From the NCBI GenBank assembly GCA_900467685.1, contig UBQX01000018.1:174381-218266 (forward strand): a stretch of 43,886 bases of DNA, in the 5' to 3' direction. The position numbers were made by a program, and so were the translations under genes. The stretch's first letter is position 1. Every line of letters starts with the position of its first letter. This document shows, in pieces, positions 7,721-15,324 of the stretch. Below the pieces are notes generated by a model. It saw nothing but the letters and a program-made list of their open reading frames with translations, made no database searches and was not told the origin of the DNA. The stretch comes from Hyphomicrobiales bacterium (lineage in GTDB: Bacteria; Pseudomonadota; Alphaproteobacteria; Rhizobiales; Rhizobiaceae).

Positions 7721-8806
7721 TTACCTCGCGCGCGGATCGAGGACGTTATAAAGCGCGTCGCTCAGCTTGTTGATGAAAATGAAGACCATTCCGATGAGCA
7801 GCGTTGCGCCGAGCACGGCGGCCATGTCGGCATTGAGCAGCGCGACCGTCAGGTAGTTGCCGATGCCGGGCCAGGAGAAGATCGTCTCGATCATCACGGA
7901 TCCTTCGAGAAGGGCGGCATAGGAGAGCGCGCAGACGGTGATCAGCGGCACGAGGATCGGCCGAAAGGCATGCCGCCAGATGACCACGCGCTCCGGCAGG
8001 CCCTTGACGCGGGCGGTCGTAATGTACTCCTGCGCGAGCTGGTCGAGCATGAAGGAGCGCGTCATGCGGGCGATATAGGCGAGGCTGAAAAAGCCGAGAA
8101 TGCTCGCCGGCAGGACCAGATGGCCGATGGCGTTGAAGAAGATGTCCGTCTCGCCGGCGAGAAGACTGTCGACCAGCATCAGGCCGGTGACCGGCGTGAC
8201 TAGACCGTCATAGGCGATATCGACGCGGCCGGGCCCATCCACCCATTGCAGGCGGGCATAGAAGACCGCAAGCCCGACAAGGCCCAGCCAAAAAGCCGGG
8301 ATCGCATAGCCGGCAAGGCCGACGACGCGGATGATCTGGTCCGTCCAGCTTCCCTGTTTGGCGGCAGCATGAACGCCCATCGGGACGCCGAGCGCGATGC
8401 CGATGAGGATGCCGAGCGTCGCCATTTCGAGCGTCGCGGGGAAGACTTCCTTCAGATCCTGCAGCACAGGCCGACCGGTCGAGACCGACATGCCCAGATC
8501 GCCGGTCGCCACCGCCTGCACGTAATTCACGAACTGCACGATCAGCGGTTTGTCGAGGCCGAGCTGCACGCGGGCGGCCTCATAGACGGCCTTGGGCGCA
8601 CGGTCGCCGACGACGGCGAGCGCCGGGTCGATGGGAACCACGCGGCCGATGAAGAAGGTGATGGCGATCAGTCCCAGCAGCGTCACGATCAGGGAGAGCA
8701 CGATGCCGCCAAGCCGAAGAGCCGCCTTGCGGGTACGTTTGGCCCCGCCGCCGCGCTTGCGTGCGGTTTGAGGCCCCGCGTCGGGGAAGGGGGTGTCTGT
8801 CGCCAC
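7721..8806 (-). CDS. ABC importer permease (DppB-like)
   Basis: A 361-residue inner-membrane permease; after a basic N-terminus the first membrane segment (IVLSLIVTLLGLIAITFFI) leads into VVPIDPALAV, the usual DppB/OppB opening. The EAA loop is EYITTARVKGLPERVVIWRHAF, and ETIFSWPGIGNYLT is the conserved C-terminal motif. A start at ATG 8824 is possible but has no ribosome-binding site. AGGAGG lies exactly 6 nt before a GTG at 8806, so I chose the GTG. It is the first gene of the permease-permease-ATPase-ATPase-GAF-hydratase operon, whose promoter must lie in the 101 bp shared with the divergent regulator at 8908. Confidence 0.92.
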   Translation of the reverse strand: MATDTPFPDAGPQTARKRGGGAKRTRKAALRLGGIVLSLIVTLLGLIAITFFIGRVVPIDPALAVVGDRAPKAVYEAARVQLGLDKPLIVQFVNYVQAVATGDLGMSVSTGRPVLQDLKEVFPATLEMATLGILIGIALGVPMGVHAAAKQGSWTDQIIRVVGLAGYAIPAFWLGLVGLAVFYARLQWVDGPGRVDIAYDGLVTPVTGLMLVDSLLAGETDIFFNAIGHLVLPASILGFFSLAYIARMTRSFMLDQLAQEYITTARVKGLPERVVIWRHAFRPILVPLITVCALSYAALLEGSVMIETIFSWPGIGNYLTVALLNADMAAVLGATLLIGMVFIFINKLSDALYNVLDPRAR

Positions 8807-8837
8807 GCGCGGCCTCCTCGGCATAAAAATTTTGGTT

Positions 8838-8898
8838 CCAGTAAAATTCTGCTTGGAACATACAAATAATTTTGCTTTCATCAAACAAATTTTACTGG
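8838..8898. promoter_or_regulatory. Inverted repeat CCAGTAAAATT / AATTTTACTGG in a divergent promoter
   Basis: Two perfect 11-bp arms (8838-8848 and 8888-8898) flank an AT-rich centre between the ABC operon and the XRE-cupin regulator. Each arm would cover one of the two divergent promoters, so this is a natural operator for the adjacent regulator. Binding is inferred. Confidence 0.5.
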
Positions 8899-8907
8899 TT
8901 CCACAAG

Positions 8908-9528
8908 ATGACTGCTTCACCGCTCGCCGTGACGACACAAGAACCACAGACGCCCAAGGTCGGCGCGCTGATCCGCGCCCGGCGGCAGCAATTGCAACTG
9001 ACCTTGCGCGACATCTGCGAGGCGGCGGGCATCACGCCGGGCTATCTGAGCCAGGTCGAGCGCGACCTTGCGACGCCCTCGCTCGGCACCTTGGCGCAGA
9101 TCGCGCATAGCCTCGGTGTCGGCGTCGATTACTTCATCGCCTCGCCCGGCGCAGACGATGCGCTGACGCGCCATGGCGAGCGCGAGACCTTTTCCGTGCC
9201 CGGCTCCGAGGTGATCTATGAGCGAGTGGCCGCAGATTTTGCCGGCAACCAGCTTTCGTCCTTCGTGCTCAACATTCCGCCGGGCTTCCATTCCGAAACG
9301 GTGAGCCACGAGGGCGAGGAGCTTCTCTTCGTGCTCGAGGGCAAGCTGACCCAGATGCTGGATGGTGCCGAATATATCATGCGTCCCGGCGACAGCCTGC
9401 ATTTTCGCGGCAACCGCCCGCATGCCTGGTGGAACGATACGAACGAGACCGTGCGCGTGCTGTGGACCGGAACGGTTCCCGTCTACCGCACCAACCCGCC
9501 GAAGTCCGGCGGGCTTAAAGCCGACTGA
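8908..9528 (+). CDS. XRE-family helix-turn-helix regulator with C-terminal cupin domain
   Basis: A 206-residue regulator. The HTH spans about residues 17-72 (GALIRARRQQLQLTLRDI, GITPGYLSQVERDLATPSLGTL), and a cupin_2 sensor occupies about 115-195 (GEELLFVLEGKL, MRPGDSLHFRGNRPHAW). This architecture is common in regulators of amine and amino-acid catabolism (PuuR type), where the cupin binds the inducer. I start it at ATG 8908; an in-frame ATG at 8872 would place the N-terminus inside the inverted repeat. No good Shine-Dalgarno is visible. It lies between the permease operon (divergent) and the binding-protein gene (42 bp downstream), so it probably controls both halves of the transport system. 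Confidence 0.92.
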   Translation: MTASPLAVTTQEPQTPKVGALIRARRQQLQLTLRDICEAAGITPGYLSQVERDLATPSLGTLAQIAHSLGVGVDYFIASPGADDALTRHGERETFSVPGSEVIYERVAADFAGNQLSSFVLNIPPGFHSETVSHEGEELLFVLEGKLTQMLDGAEYIMRPGDSLHFRGNRPHAWWNDTNETVRVLWTGTVPVYRTNPPKSGGLKAD

Positions 9529-9570
9529 CCCCGAAGAACAAGAATATCCGAGATAGAGGAGAACAACGTC

Positions 9571-11163
9571 ATGAAACATTTCCACGCAGCTCTTTTCGCC
9601 GCCACGGCACTTCTGCCGCTGACGGCCCTGCAGGCCCATGCCGCTACCCCTAAGGACACGCTGGTCGTGGCCGAGAACATCGATGACATCGTCAGCATCG
9701 ACCCTGCGGAAGCGTATGAATTCTCGTCCGGCGAATATGTCACCCAGACCTATGACCGTCTGGTGCAGTATGACGCGACCGACCTGCAGAAGCTGTCGCC
9801 CGGTCTTGCGACCAGCTGGAAGGCCGACGATGCGGCCAAGACGATCACCTTCACGCTGCGCGATGGCGTCAAGTTCTCCTCGGGCAATCCGTTGCGCGCC
9901 GAAGACGTCGCCTATTCGTGGAAGCGCGTTCTGAAGCTGAACAAGGCGCCCGCCTTCCTGCTGACCCAGCTCGGCTGGACGCCCGACAATTTCGACAGCA
10001 TGGTCAAGGCGGACGGCAACACGGTCACCGTCAAGTATACCGGCGACTTCTCCTCCGCCTTCGTGCTCAACGTTCTCGCCTCGCGTCCGGCCTCGGTCGT
10101 CGACGGCAAGACGGTCGAAGCCAATGACAAGGGCGGCGATCTTGGCAATGCCTGGCTGAAGGCGAACTCTGCCGGCACCGGTCCCTTCGTGCTCAAGGCC
10201 TTCAAGCCCGGCCAGTTGCTCAACCTTGCCGCCAACCCGTCCTATTTCGGCGGCGCGCCGGCCATCAAATCCGTCGCCATCCGCCATGTGGCGGAGTCCG
10301 CCACGCAGCAGCTCATGCTCAAGTCGGGCGATGTCGATATCGCCAAGAACCTGACGCCGGACCAGATCGCGGCCGTGCAGACCAGCGGCACGTTCAAGAT
10401 CGAGACCTATCCGCAGGCCGCCGTCCACTTCCTCAGCCTCAACCAGAAGGACAAGGACCTGACGAACCCGGCCGTCTGGGAAGCCGCGCGCTATCTCGTC
10501 GACTACAAGGGCATGACGGACACGATCCTCAAGGGCCAGATGGAAATCCACCAGGCCTTCTGGCCGAAGGGCTTCCCCGGCGCGCTGAACGACACGCCCT
10601 ACACCTACGATCCGGACAAGGCGAAGAAGATCCTGGCGGACGCCGGCATCAAGACGCCGATCACCGCGACGCTCGACGTCATCAACTCCTCGCCCTTCAC
10701 CGACATGGCGCAGGCGCTGCAGGCCAGCTTCGCCAAGGGCGGCATCGACTTCAAGATTGTCCCCGGCACGGGCTCGCAGGTCATCACCAAGTATCGCGCC
10801 CGCACGCATGAAGCCATGCTGCTCTATTGGGGCCCGGACTTCATGGATCCGGATTCCAACGCGTCGGCCTTCGCCTACAATGCCGACAACAGCGACGGCC
10901 ACTATCAGTCGACCACGACCTGGCGCAACGCCTGGGCGGTCCCGGACGACATGAACAAGGCGACGCTTGCCGCCCGAGCCGAAGCCGATCCGGCTAAGCG
11001 CGACCAGATGTATATCGATCTGCAGAAGAAGGTGCAGGCCAACTCGCCGATCATCCTGATGTTCCAGGCCGCCAAGCAGGTTGCCATCGCCAAGAACGTC
11101 TCGGGCTATGTCAACGGCGCGTTGCCGGACTACGTTTTCTATCGTCTGGTCAAGAAGGACTGA
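9571..11163 (+). CDS. ABC importer solute-binding protein, family 5 (peptide/opine type)
   Basis: A 530-residue periplasmic binding protein with a Sec signal peptide (hydrophobic core AALFAATALLPLTAL, likely cleavage after AHA near residue 24). The SBP_bac_5 pattern follows: TQTYDRLVQYDA, PGLATSWKADD, TFTLRDGVKFSSG (about 95-107) and AEDVAYSWKRV. GAGGAG precedes the ATG by 9 nt. It is transcribed away from its permease and ATPase genes but has the right family to be their partner, with the regulator between them. The ligand cannot be told; family members carry peptides, opines, nickel or glycosides. A strong hairpin follows the stop codon. Confidence 0.93.
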   Translation: MKHFHAALFAATALLPLTALQAHAATPKDTLVVAENIDDIVSIDPAEAYEFSSGEYVTQTYDRLVQYDATDLQKLSPGLATSWKADDAAKTITFTLRDGVKFSSGNPLRAEDVAYSWKRVLKLNKAPAFLLTQLGWTPDNFDSMVKADGNTVTVKYTGDFSSAFVLNVLASRPASVVDGKTVEANDKGGDLGNAWLKANSAGTGPFVLKAFKPGQLLNLAANPSYFGGAPAIKSVAIRHVAESATQQLMLKSGDVDIAKNLTPDQIAAVQTSGTFKIETYPQAAVHFLSLNQKDKDLTNPAVWEAARYLVDYKGMTDTILKGQMEIHQAFWPKGFPGALNDTPYTYDPDKAKKILADAGIKTPITATLDVINSSPFTDMAQALQASFAKGGIDFKIVPGTGSQVITKYRARTHEAMLLYWGPDFMDPDSNASAFAYNADNSDGHYQSTTTWRNAWAVPDDMNKATLAARAEADPAKRDQMYIDLQKKVQANSPIILMFQAAKQVAIAKNVSGYVNGALPDYVFYRLVKKD

Positions 11164-11179
11164 CAACCTGAAATATTCG

Positions 11180-11205
11180 AGGCCGCCGGCATTTTCCGGC
11201 GGCCT
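11180..11205 (+). terminator. Perfect 10-bp hairpin after the binding-protein gene
   Basis: AGGCCGCCGG and CCGGCGGCCT enclose a 6-nt loop 17 bp after the stop codon. Only a weak T-run follows (TATTGATT). It may act as a leaky terminator or 3' mRNA stabiliser that keeps the binding protein more abundant than downstream products. Confidence 0.6.
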
Positions 11206-11241
11206 ATTGATTCCCCCGTTCACATCACAGGAGCGATGCCG

Positions 11242-12339
11242 ATGTTCGAGGCACGCATGAAGCGGCTGACCGCGCGGATGGCCGAGACGAAAACCGATGG
11301 CGTCTTCGTTGGCCCGACGTCCAACATGAAATGGCTCGCCGGCTTCGACCCGCATGGCGACGAACGTCCCGTCATGCTCGTCGTCGGGCCGAAATCCGCC
11401 GCCTTCCTGATGCCGGCGCTGAATGCCGATAGCGCGCGCCAGCATACAAGCCTCCCTTTCATGACTTGGACGGATGCCGAAGGCCCGGCGGATGCCTTTG
11501 CCAAGGTGATGGCTGAGACTGGAATTGCGAGTGTCGCAAATCCCTCCATCGCGCTCGATGAAACCATGCGCGCCGACTTCGCCCTCATGGTCGTGGATGC
11601 ACTCCCCGGCGCGAAGCGTCAGTTTCTCGCCGAAACCGTGGGCGCGCTCCGCGCGTCCAAAGACGAGAGCGAATACAAACTTTTGAAGAAGAATGCACTG
11701 ATCGACGACGAGACCATGCGCTCGGCCTTTGCCGCGCTGAAACCCGGCATGTCCGAGCTGGAAGCGGCCGAGGTTATCAAGCAGAAATTCATCGCCCAGG
11801 GTGCAGCGGCCGAATTCATCATCGTCTGCTTCGGCGAAAACGGCGCCTATCCGCATCACCATTCCGGCGAGCGCCGCCTGAAGGCGGGTGACGCGATCCT
11901 TCTCGATATCGGCGGCCGCAAGGATGGCTATCCGAGCGACATGACCCGCGTCGGCTATTGCGGCACGGCACCGGAAGGATTCGAGGACGTCGCTTCCGTC
12001 GTCGAACGCGCCGTACAGGCCGCCGTTGCCGCCGCCCGTCCGGGCGTCAAGGCCTCAGAGGTCGACCGCGCCGCCCGCGAGACGATTGCCGCGGCTGGCT
12101 TCGGCGACCGCTTCCTGCATCGCACTGGCCACGGGCTCGGCATCGATGTGCACGAGCGGCCCTATATCACCGCGGCCTCGGATGTGGTTCTGGAGGCCGG
12201 CAATGTCTTCTCCATCGAGCCCGGCATCTACCTGACCGACCGTTTCGGCGTGCGCCTCGAGGAGATCGTGATCCTTGGCCAGAACGGCGCGGAAGTGCTG
12301 TCCGAACTTTCGCGCAAGCCCGTCCGCGTCGACGACTGA
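11242..12339 (+). CDS. M24-family metallopeptidase (Xaa-Pro dipeptidase/aminopeptidase-like)
   Basis: A 365-residue 'pita-bread' enzyme with a creatinase-type N-terminal domain (about 1-125) and a catalytic domain carrying all five metal ligands: D222 (ILLDIGG), D233 (YPSDMTR), H297 (RTGHGLG), E326 (SIEPGIY) and E340 (VRLEEIV). It probably hydrolyses X-Pro dipeptides or a related amide. ATG 11236 is also possible, but AGGAG lies 2 nt before that codon and 8 nt before 11242, so I prefer the latter. Its place after a peptide-type binding protein fits intracellular cleavage of the imported substrate. Creatinase or DMSP-lyase activity in this fold cannot be excluded. Confidence 0.9.
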   Translation: MFEARMKRLTARMAETKTDGVFVGPTSNMKWLAGFDPHGDERPVMLVVGPKSAAFLMPALNADSARQHTSLPFMTWTDAEGPADAFAKVMAETGIASVANPSIALDETMRADFALMVVDALPGAKRQFLAETVGALRASKDESEYKLLKKNALIDDETMRSAFAALKPGMSELEAAEVIKQKFIAQGAAAEFIIVCFGENGAYPHHHSGERRLKAGDAILLDIGGRKDGYPSDMTRVGYCGTAPEGFEDVASVVERAVQAAVAAARPGVKASEVDRAARETIAAAGFGDRFLHRTGHGLGIDVHERPYITAASDVVLEAGNVFSIEPGIYLTDRFGVRLEEIVILGQNGAEVLSELSRKPVRVDD

Positions 12340-12352
12340 GGGAGATAAAGGC

Positions 12353-12859
12353 ATGTCCGGGATCGTCGTTCGCAGGCCCAAAGCTGAGGATGGCGAGGAC
12401 ATTGCCGCCATCTACGTCTTCGAGGAGGTGGTTGCGTTCACCGCGCAGCTGCCTCATCGCGACGTCCAGTTCTGGCGCGATTTCTACCGCACGCGCGATC
12501 CGGAAGGCATGGAACTGGTTGCGGAGGTCGAGGGCCGCGTGGTCGGCCATCTCGGCATGATCCTCAACCGCGCACCGCGCCGCAAGCACGTGGGCAGCTT
12601 CGGCATCTGCGTTCACCCGGATTTTCATGGGCGGGGCGTCGGGCGTGCTCTCATGGCCGAGATGATCAACCTTTCCGACAACTGGCTCAATCTCGTGCGC
12701 CTCGAATTGTCGGTGGCGTCGGAAAACAGCCGCGCCATCGCCCTCTATCGCAGCTTCGGCTTCGAGGTGGAAGGCGAGCTCAAGATGGATCTTTTCCGCA
12801 ACGGTCGCTATGGCGACACGACCCAGATGGCGCGGTTGCGCTTGCCATCCGGAGCGTGA
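12353..12859 (+). CDS. GNAT-family N-acetyltransferase
   Basis: A 168-residue acetyl-CoA-dependent acetyltransferase. The pyrophosphate-binding loop is HPDFHGRGVGRALM (about residues 85-98), preceded by the beta4 strand GSFGICVHP. The NSRAIALYRSFGFEVEG block (about 124-138) is the usual C-terminal motif. Start 12353 has GGGAG/AAAGG upstream and lies 13 bp after the peptidase stop, so it belongs to the same transcript. It may acetylate the amine or amino acid released by the peptidase, but GNAT substrates cannot be predicted from these motifs. An earlier in-frame start would overlap the peptidase gene. Confidence 0.9.
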   Translation: MSGIVVRRPKAEDGEDIAAIYVFEEVVAFTAQLPHRDVQFWRDFYRTRDPEGMELVAEVEGRVVGHLGMILNRAPRRKHVGSFGICVHPDFHGRGVGRALMAEMINLSDNWLNLVRLELSVASENSRAIALYRSFGFEVEGELKMDLFRNGRYGDTTQMARLRLPSGA

Positions 12860-12893
12860 TCGGGCACCCATAAGCCGTGCCGCGTTGGAATAT

Positions 12894-12913
12894 GTCGGGT
12901 TGGGAGACCCGAC
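12894..12913 (+). promoter_or_regulatory. Inverted repeat GTCGGGT-N6-ACCCGAC before a strong RBS
   Basis: Seven-bp perfect arms with a 6-nt loop, ending just before GAGGAGGAG at 12915-12923. It could be an operator left from the regulator whose stub follows, or an mRNA hairpin ending the GNAT transcript. No T-run follows. Confidence 0.4.
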
Positions 12914-12929
12914 TGAGGAGGAGCCGCCC

Positions 12930-12983
12930 ATGATCAAGAAAACAGAACCGCGCGTGGTTGCGGCCAAGGACGTGGCGCGATGA
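12930..12983 (+). pseudogene. 17-codon stub resembling the N-terminus of a LacI-family regulator
   Basis: A strong GAGGAGGAG ribosome site precedes an ATG that opens MIKKTEPRVVAAKDVAR and then a stop. The VAAKDVAR ending is how many LacI-family regulators begin, just before the LAGVS helix, but the gene stops here and its TGA overlaps the ribokinase ATG (ATGA). The simplest reading is an internal deletion that removed all but the first 17 codons of a lacI-type gene and kept its translational coupling to the kinase. It may still serve as a translated leader. The LacI assignment is by pattern only. Confidence 0.55.
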
Positions 12984-13903
12984 GCAAGAGACAATCCATC
13001 GTCATTCTCGGCATTTTCGCCGCCGATACGGCCTACAAGGCGAAACGCCTGCCGCAGATCGCGGAAACGCTGATCGGTTCCGGCTTCTCGCTGGGCCCGG
13101 GCGGCAAGGGTTCCAACCAGGCGATTGCCGCTGCGAAAGCTGGAGGGCAGGTCACCTTCATCTCGCGCGTCGGCAAGGATCCCTTCGGTGACATGGCGCT
13201 CGCCGCCTACGGCCAGGCTGGCGTGAAGGCCAATGTCATGCGCATGGATGGTGTCTCGACCGGCGCCGCCTTCATCTTCGTCAACGAGGACAATGGCGAC
13301 AACGCCATCATCGTCGCGCCGGGTGCGGCCGGCATGATCGGTATCGAGGATGTCGATGCAAACCGCGCCGAGATCGAGGGGGCCGCGATCTTCATGACGC
13401 AACTGGAGCAGCCGATGGAGGCCGCCATCCACGGCCTGACAATCGCCAAGAACGCCGGTGTCACCACCATCTTCAATCCTGCCCCGGCACAGGTCATTCC
13501 GGATGAAATTTACGGGCTTTGCGACTATATCGTCCCGAACGAAGTCGAGGCCGCCGGTATTGTCGGCCATCCGGTGGATACCGACGAGCAGGCGGTGCAG
13601 GCTGCCGAAACCTTGCTCAAACGCGGCGCGAAGACGGTCATCATCACGCTGGGCGGGCGCGGCTCGCTCTACCACACCGCCGGTCACAGCGAATTCGTGC
13701 CCGCAGTTGCCGCCGGCAAGGTCATCGATACGACGGGTGCCGGCGATGCGTTCCTTGGCGGCTTCTCCGCAGCGCTCGCCGAAGGCCGTGCGCCCATCGA
13801 TGCGGTTCGTTTCGCCGCCGCCACGGCCGGCATAGCCGTCACCCGACCTGGCACCGCGCCCGCCATGCCCTTGCGTGCGGAAATCGACGCGCTTCTGCGG
13901 TGA
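12980..13903 (+). CDS. rbsK: Ribokinase (PfkB-family carbohydrate kinase)
   Basis: A 307-residue PfkB-family sugar kinase that most resembles ribokinase: it phosphorylates ribose or a related sugar using ATP. Signature 1 is SLGPGGKGSNQAIAAAKAGG (about residues 37-56). Signature 2 with the catalytic base is DTTGAGDAFLGG, base D256. FNPAPA and VPNEVE are the ribokinase-type segments between them. Its start overlaps the stop of the LacI-like stub. No ribose transporter is near, so the sugar may come from a nucleoside or conjugate handled elsewhere. The symbol is given at family level; another pentose or deoxyribose kinase is possible. Confidence 0.88.
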   Translation: MSKRQSIVILGIFAADTAYKAKRLPQIAETLIGSGFSLGPGGKGSNQAIAAAKAGGQVTFISRVGKDPFGDMALAAYGQAGVKANVMRMDGVSTGAAFIFVNEDNGDNAIIVAPGAAGMIGIEDVDANRAEIEGAAIFMTQLEQPMEAAIHGLTIAKNAGVTTIFNPAPAQVIPDEIYGLCDYIVPNEVEAAGIVGHPVDTDEQAVQAAETLLKRGAKTVIITLGGRGSLYHTAGHSEFVPAVAAGKVIDTTGAGDAFLGGFSAALAEGRAPIDAVRFAAATAGIAVTRPGTAPAMPLRAEIDALLR

Positions 13904-13917
13904 AGCCCGAGAACGCG

Positions 13918-13948
13918 GCAAGGCCTCCGGGTTTGCCGAAGGCCTTGC
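13918..13948. terminator. Hairpin between convergent genes (likely bidirectional terminator)
   Basis: GCAAGGCCT and its complement AGGCCTTGC form a 9-bp stem around a loop of about 13 nt. It lies between the ribokinase stop (13903, plus) and the end of the secreted-protein gene (13996, minus). No long T-run follows on either side. Confidence 0.55.
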
Positions 13949-13995
13949 GATAGATTGTCTTGGACTGGACCGTTGGGTCCTGGCGGGTCGCTGCC

Positions 13996-14352
13996 TCAGC
14001 CGAGACGAAGAGCCGGCATCTGACCGTTCGAAAGGCCGGCGACGAGATTGCCGCTTGTCGAACGAAGCGCGAGATCGCGCCGCAGGCTATCGACGAGAGC
14101 CTCGCCGGACCCGGCCTGAACGTAGAGTAGGTTGCGGACCTGCATGTCGTAGGTGAGGAAGAAGGTTTGGCCGCGGCTGCAGCCATCGGCGCTCCGGGCG
14201 CAGGCGATGTCGGACTGCTTCGCCTGCACGGCGACGAGCTTGGGCGCGATCGTGCGGGCGGCGGAGGCGAGGCTGAAGGCATTGGCCTGGGTGCCCGCAG
14301 ACAGCGTGACGGCTGCGACGGTCGAAAGAGCGATCAGAACAGTCTTGAACAT
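13996..14352 (-). CDS. Small secreted protein of unknown function
   Basis: A 118-residue product with a clear Sec signal peptide (FKTVLIALSTVAAVTLSAG, likely cleaved after ANA near residue 25). This leaves a mature protein of about 93 residues with two cysteines (IACARSADGC, about residues 51 and 58) that could form a disulfide in the periplasm. I do not recognise a domain. It is transcribed divergently from the two-component pair at 14657, which suggests it is either a target or a periplasmic accessory of that system; this is inference from position only. Codon use and GC look like the neighbours. Confidence 0.75.
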   Translation of the reverse strand: MFKTVLIALSTVAAVTLSAGTQANAFSLASAARTIAPKLVAVQAKQSDIACARSADGCSRGQTFFLTYDMQVRNLLYVQAGSGEALVDSLRRDLALRSTSGNLVAGLSNGQMPALRLG

Positions 14353-14656
14353 CTCTGCCTCATTTCCGGATGCCTGGAATGCATCTCTTTGGTTGAACAG
14401 GGTTTCATCGTTGAGAAGACGCTAGCAGGGACAGTTTGAGAGCCGTTTAAACCGTTTCCTAAAATTTGAACGAACCGGCATTTCCTGTTTCAAAAACACC
14501 CAGGATGCTCCGGAATGAAGCAAGGCGGCGGCAAGCTGGCAAGCGGCTCGCTTCACGCTTTGCGACATGCTAGCCTTTCGTTTCATAAGTGGGAGGGGAA
14601 GCGCCGGCTTCCGTTTCGAACGGAAACGATGTCGGCGCCTAAGCAGAAATTTCATC
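14353..14656. other. Divergent intergenic region with repeats and a structured leader
   Basis: This 304-bp gap separates the secreted-protein gene from the response regulator. It holds a direct repeat CCGTTT-AAA-CCGTTT (14443-14457), whose 9-bp period could suit tandem OmpR-type binding. It also has a nested hairpin at 14601-14638: outer arms GCGCCG/CGGCGC and inner arms TTCCGTT/AACGGAA, just before the regulator start at 14657. No coding sequence is convincing here. Confidence 0.45.
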
Positions 14657-15322
14657 ATGCGATTGTTGATTGTCGAGGATAACCATGAGCTTGCCGACTG
14701 GCTGGCGCGCGCGCTCGTACAGGCGCGCTACACGGTCGAAGTTGCCCATGACGGGGAAGAGGCGGAGCATCTGATTGCGCTCGGCGAATATGCCGCCATC
14801 GTGCTCGACCTGTCGCTGCCGCATGTCGACGGTATGACGGTGTTGAAACGCATCCGCCGCAAGGGCAATCGCACGCCGGTCATCATCCTGACCGCGAATG
14901 CCTCGCTCGACGGCCGTGTTGCAGGGCTCGATTCCGGCGCGGACGACTATCTTGCGAAGCCCTTCGAGCTTGCCGAACTGGAGGCGCGGCTCCGCGCCGT
15001 CATCCGCCGCGGCCATGATCTCGCGAGCCCGGAAATCGTGATCGCCGATCTGGCGCTCGACAGCGCCAGCAAGCAGTTCACGCTCAAGGGCGAGCCGCTG
15101 CAACTCACGCCCCGCGAACATTCCGTGCTGGAATATCTCGTCATGAAATCCGGCACGACTGTCACCAAGGCGTCGCTGCATGAAAGTGTCTTCGGCTTCG
15201 ATGCCGAGCCGGACCCGAGCGCCATCGAGATCTATGTCCATCGCGTGCGCAAGAAGATCGAGGGCAGCGGCGTGCAGATCGCGACGCTGCGCGGTCTCGG
15301 CTACATGCTTCGGGCGCTTTAG
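14657..15322 (+). CDS. OmpR/PhoB-family response regulator
   Basis: A 221-residue two-component response regulator. The receiver domain (1-115) has the acidic pocket VEDN (about 7-9), phospho-acceptor D51 in IVLDLSLP, T79 in IILTANAS and K101 in LAKPF. A winged-helix DNA-binding domain (about 125-221) ends in IEIYVHRVRKKIEGSG and TLRGLGYMLRAL. I start it at ATG 14657, which places MRLLIVEDN at the N-terminus as usual. It is two bases ahead of its kinase, so they form one operon. It resembles TctD/QseB-type regulators more than PhoB. Its targets are not evident, though the divergent secreted-protein gene is a candidate. Confidence 0.94.
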   Translation: MRLLIVEDNHELADWLARALVQARYTVEVAHDGEEAEHLIALGEYAAIVLDLSLPHVDGMTVLKRIRRKGNRTPVIILTANASLDGRVAGLDSGADDYLAKPFELAELEARLRAVIRRGHDLASPEIVIADLALDSASKQFTLKGEPLQLTPREHSVLEYLVMKSGTTVTKASLHESVFGFDAEPDPSAIEIYVHRVRKKIEGSGVQIATLRGLGYMLRAL

Positions 15323-15324
15323 GG

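Noticed and set aside
8917-11862. A 981-codon open frame on the minus strand
   Set aside because: It is antisense to the XRE-cupin regulator, binding protein and M24 peptidase, which have clear domains. Long antisense frames are expected in GC-rich DNA.
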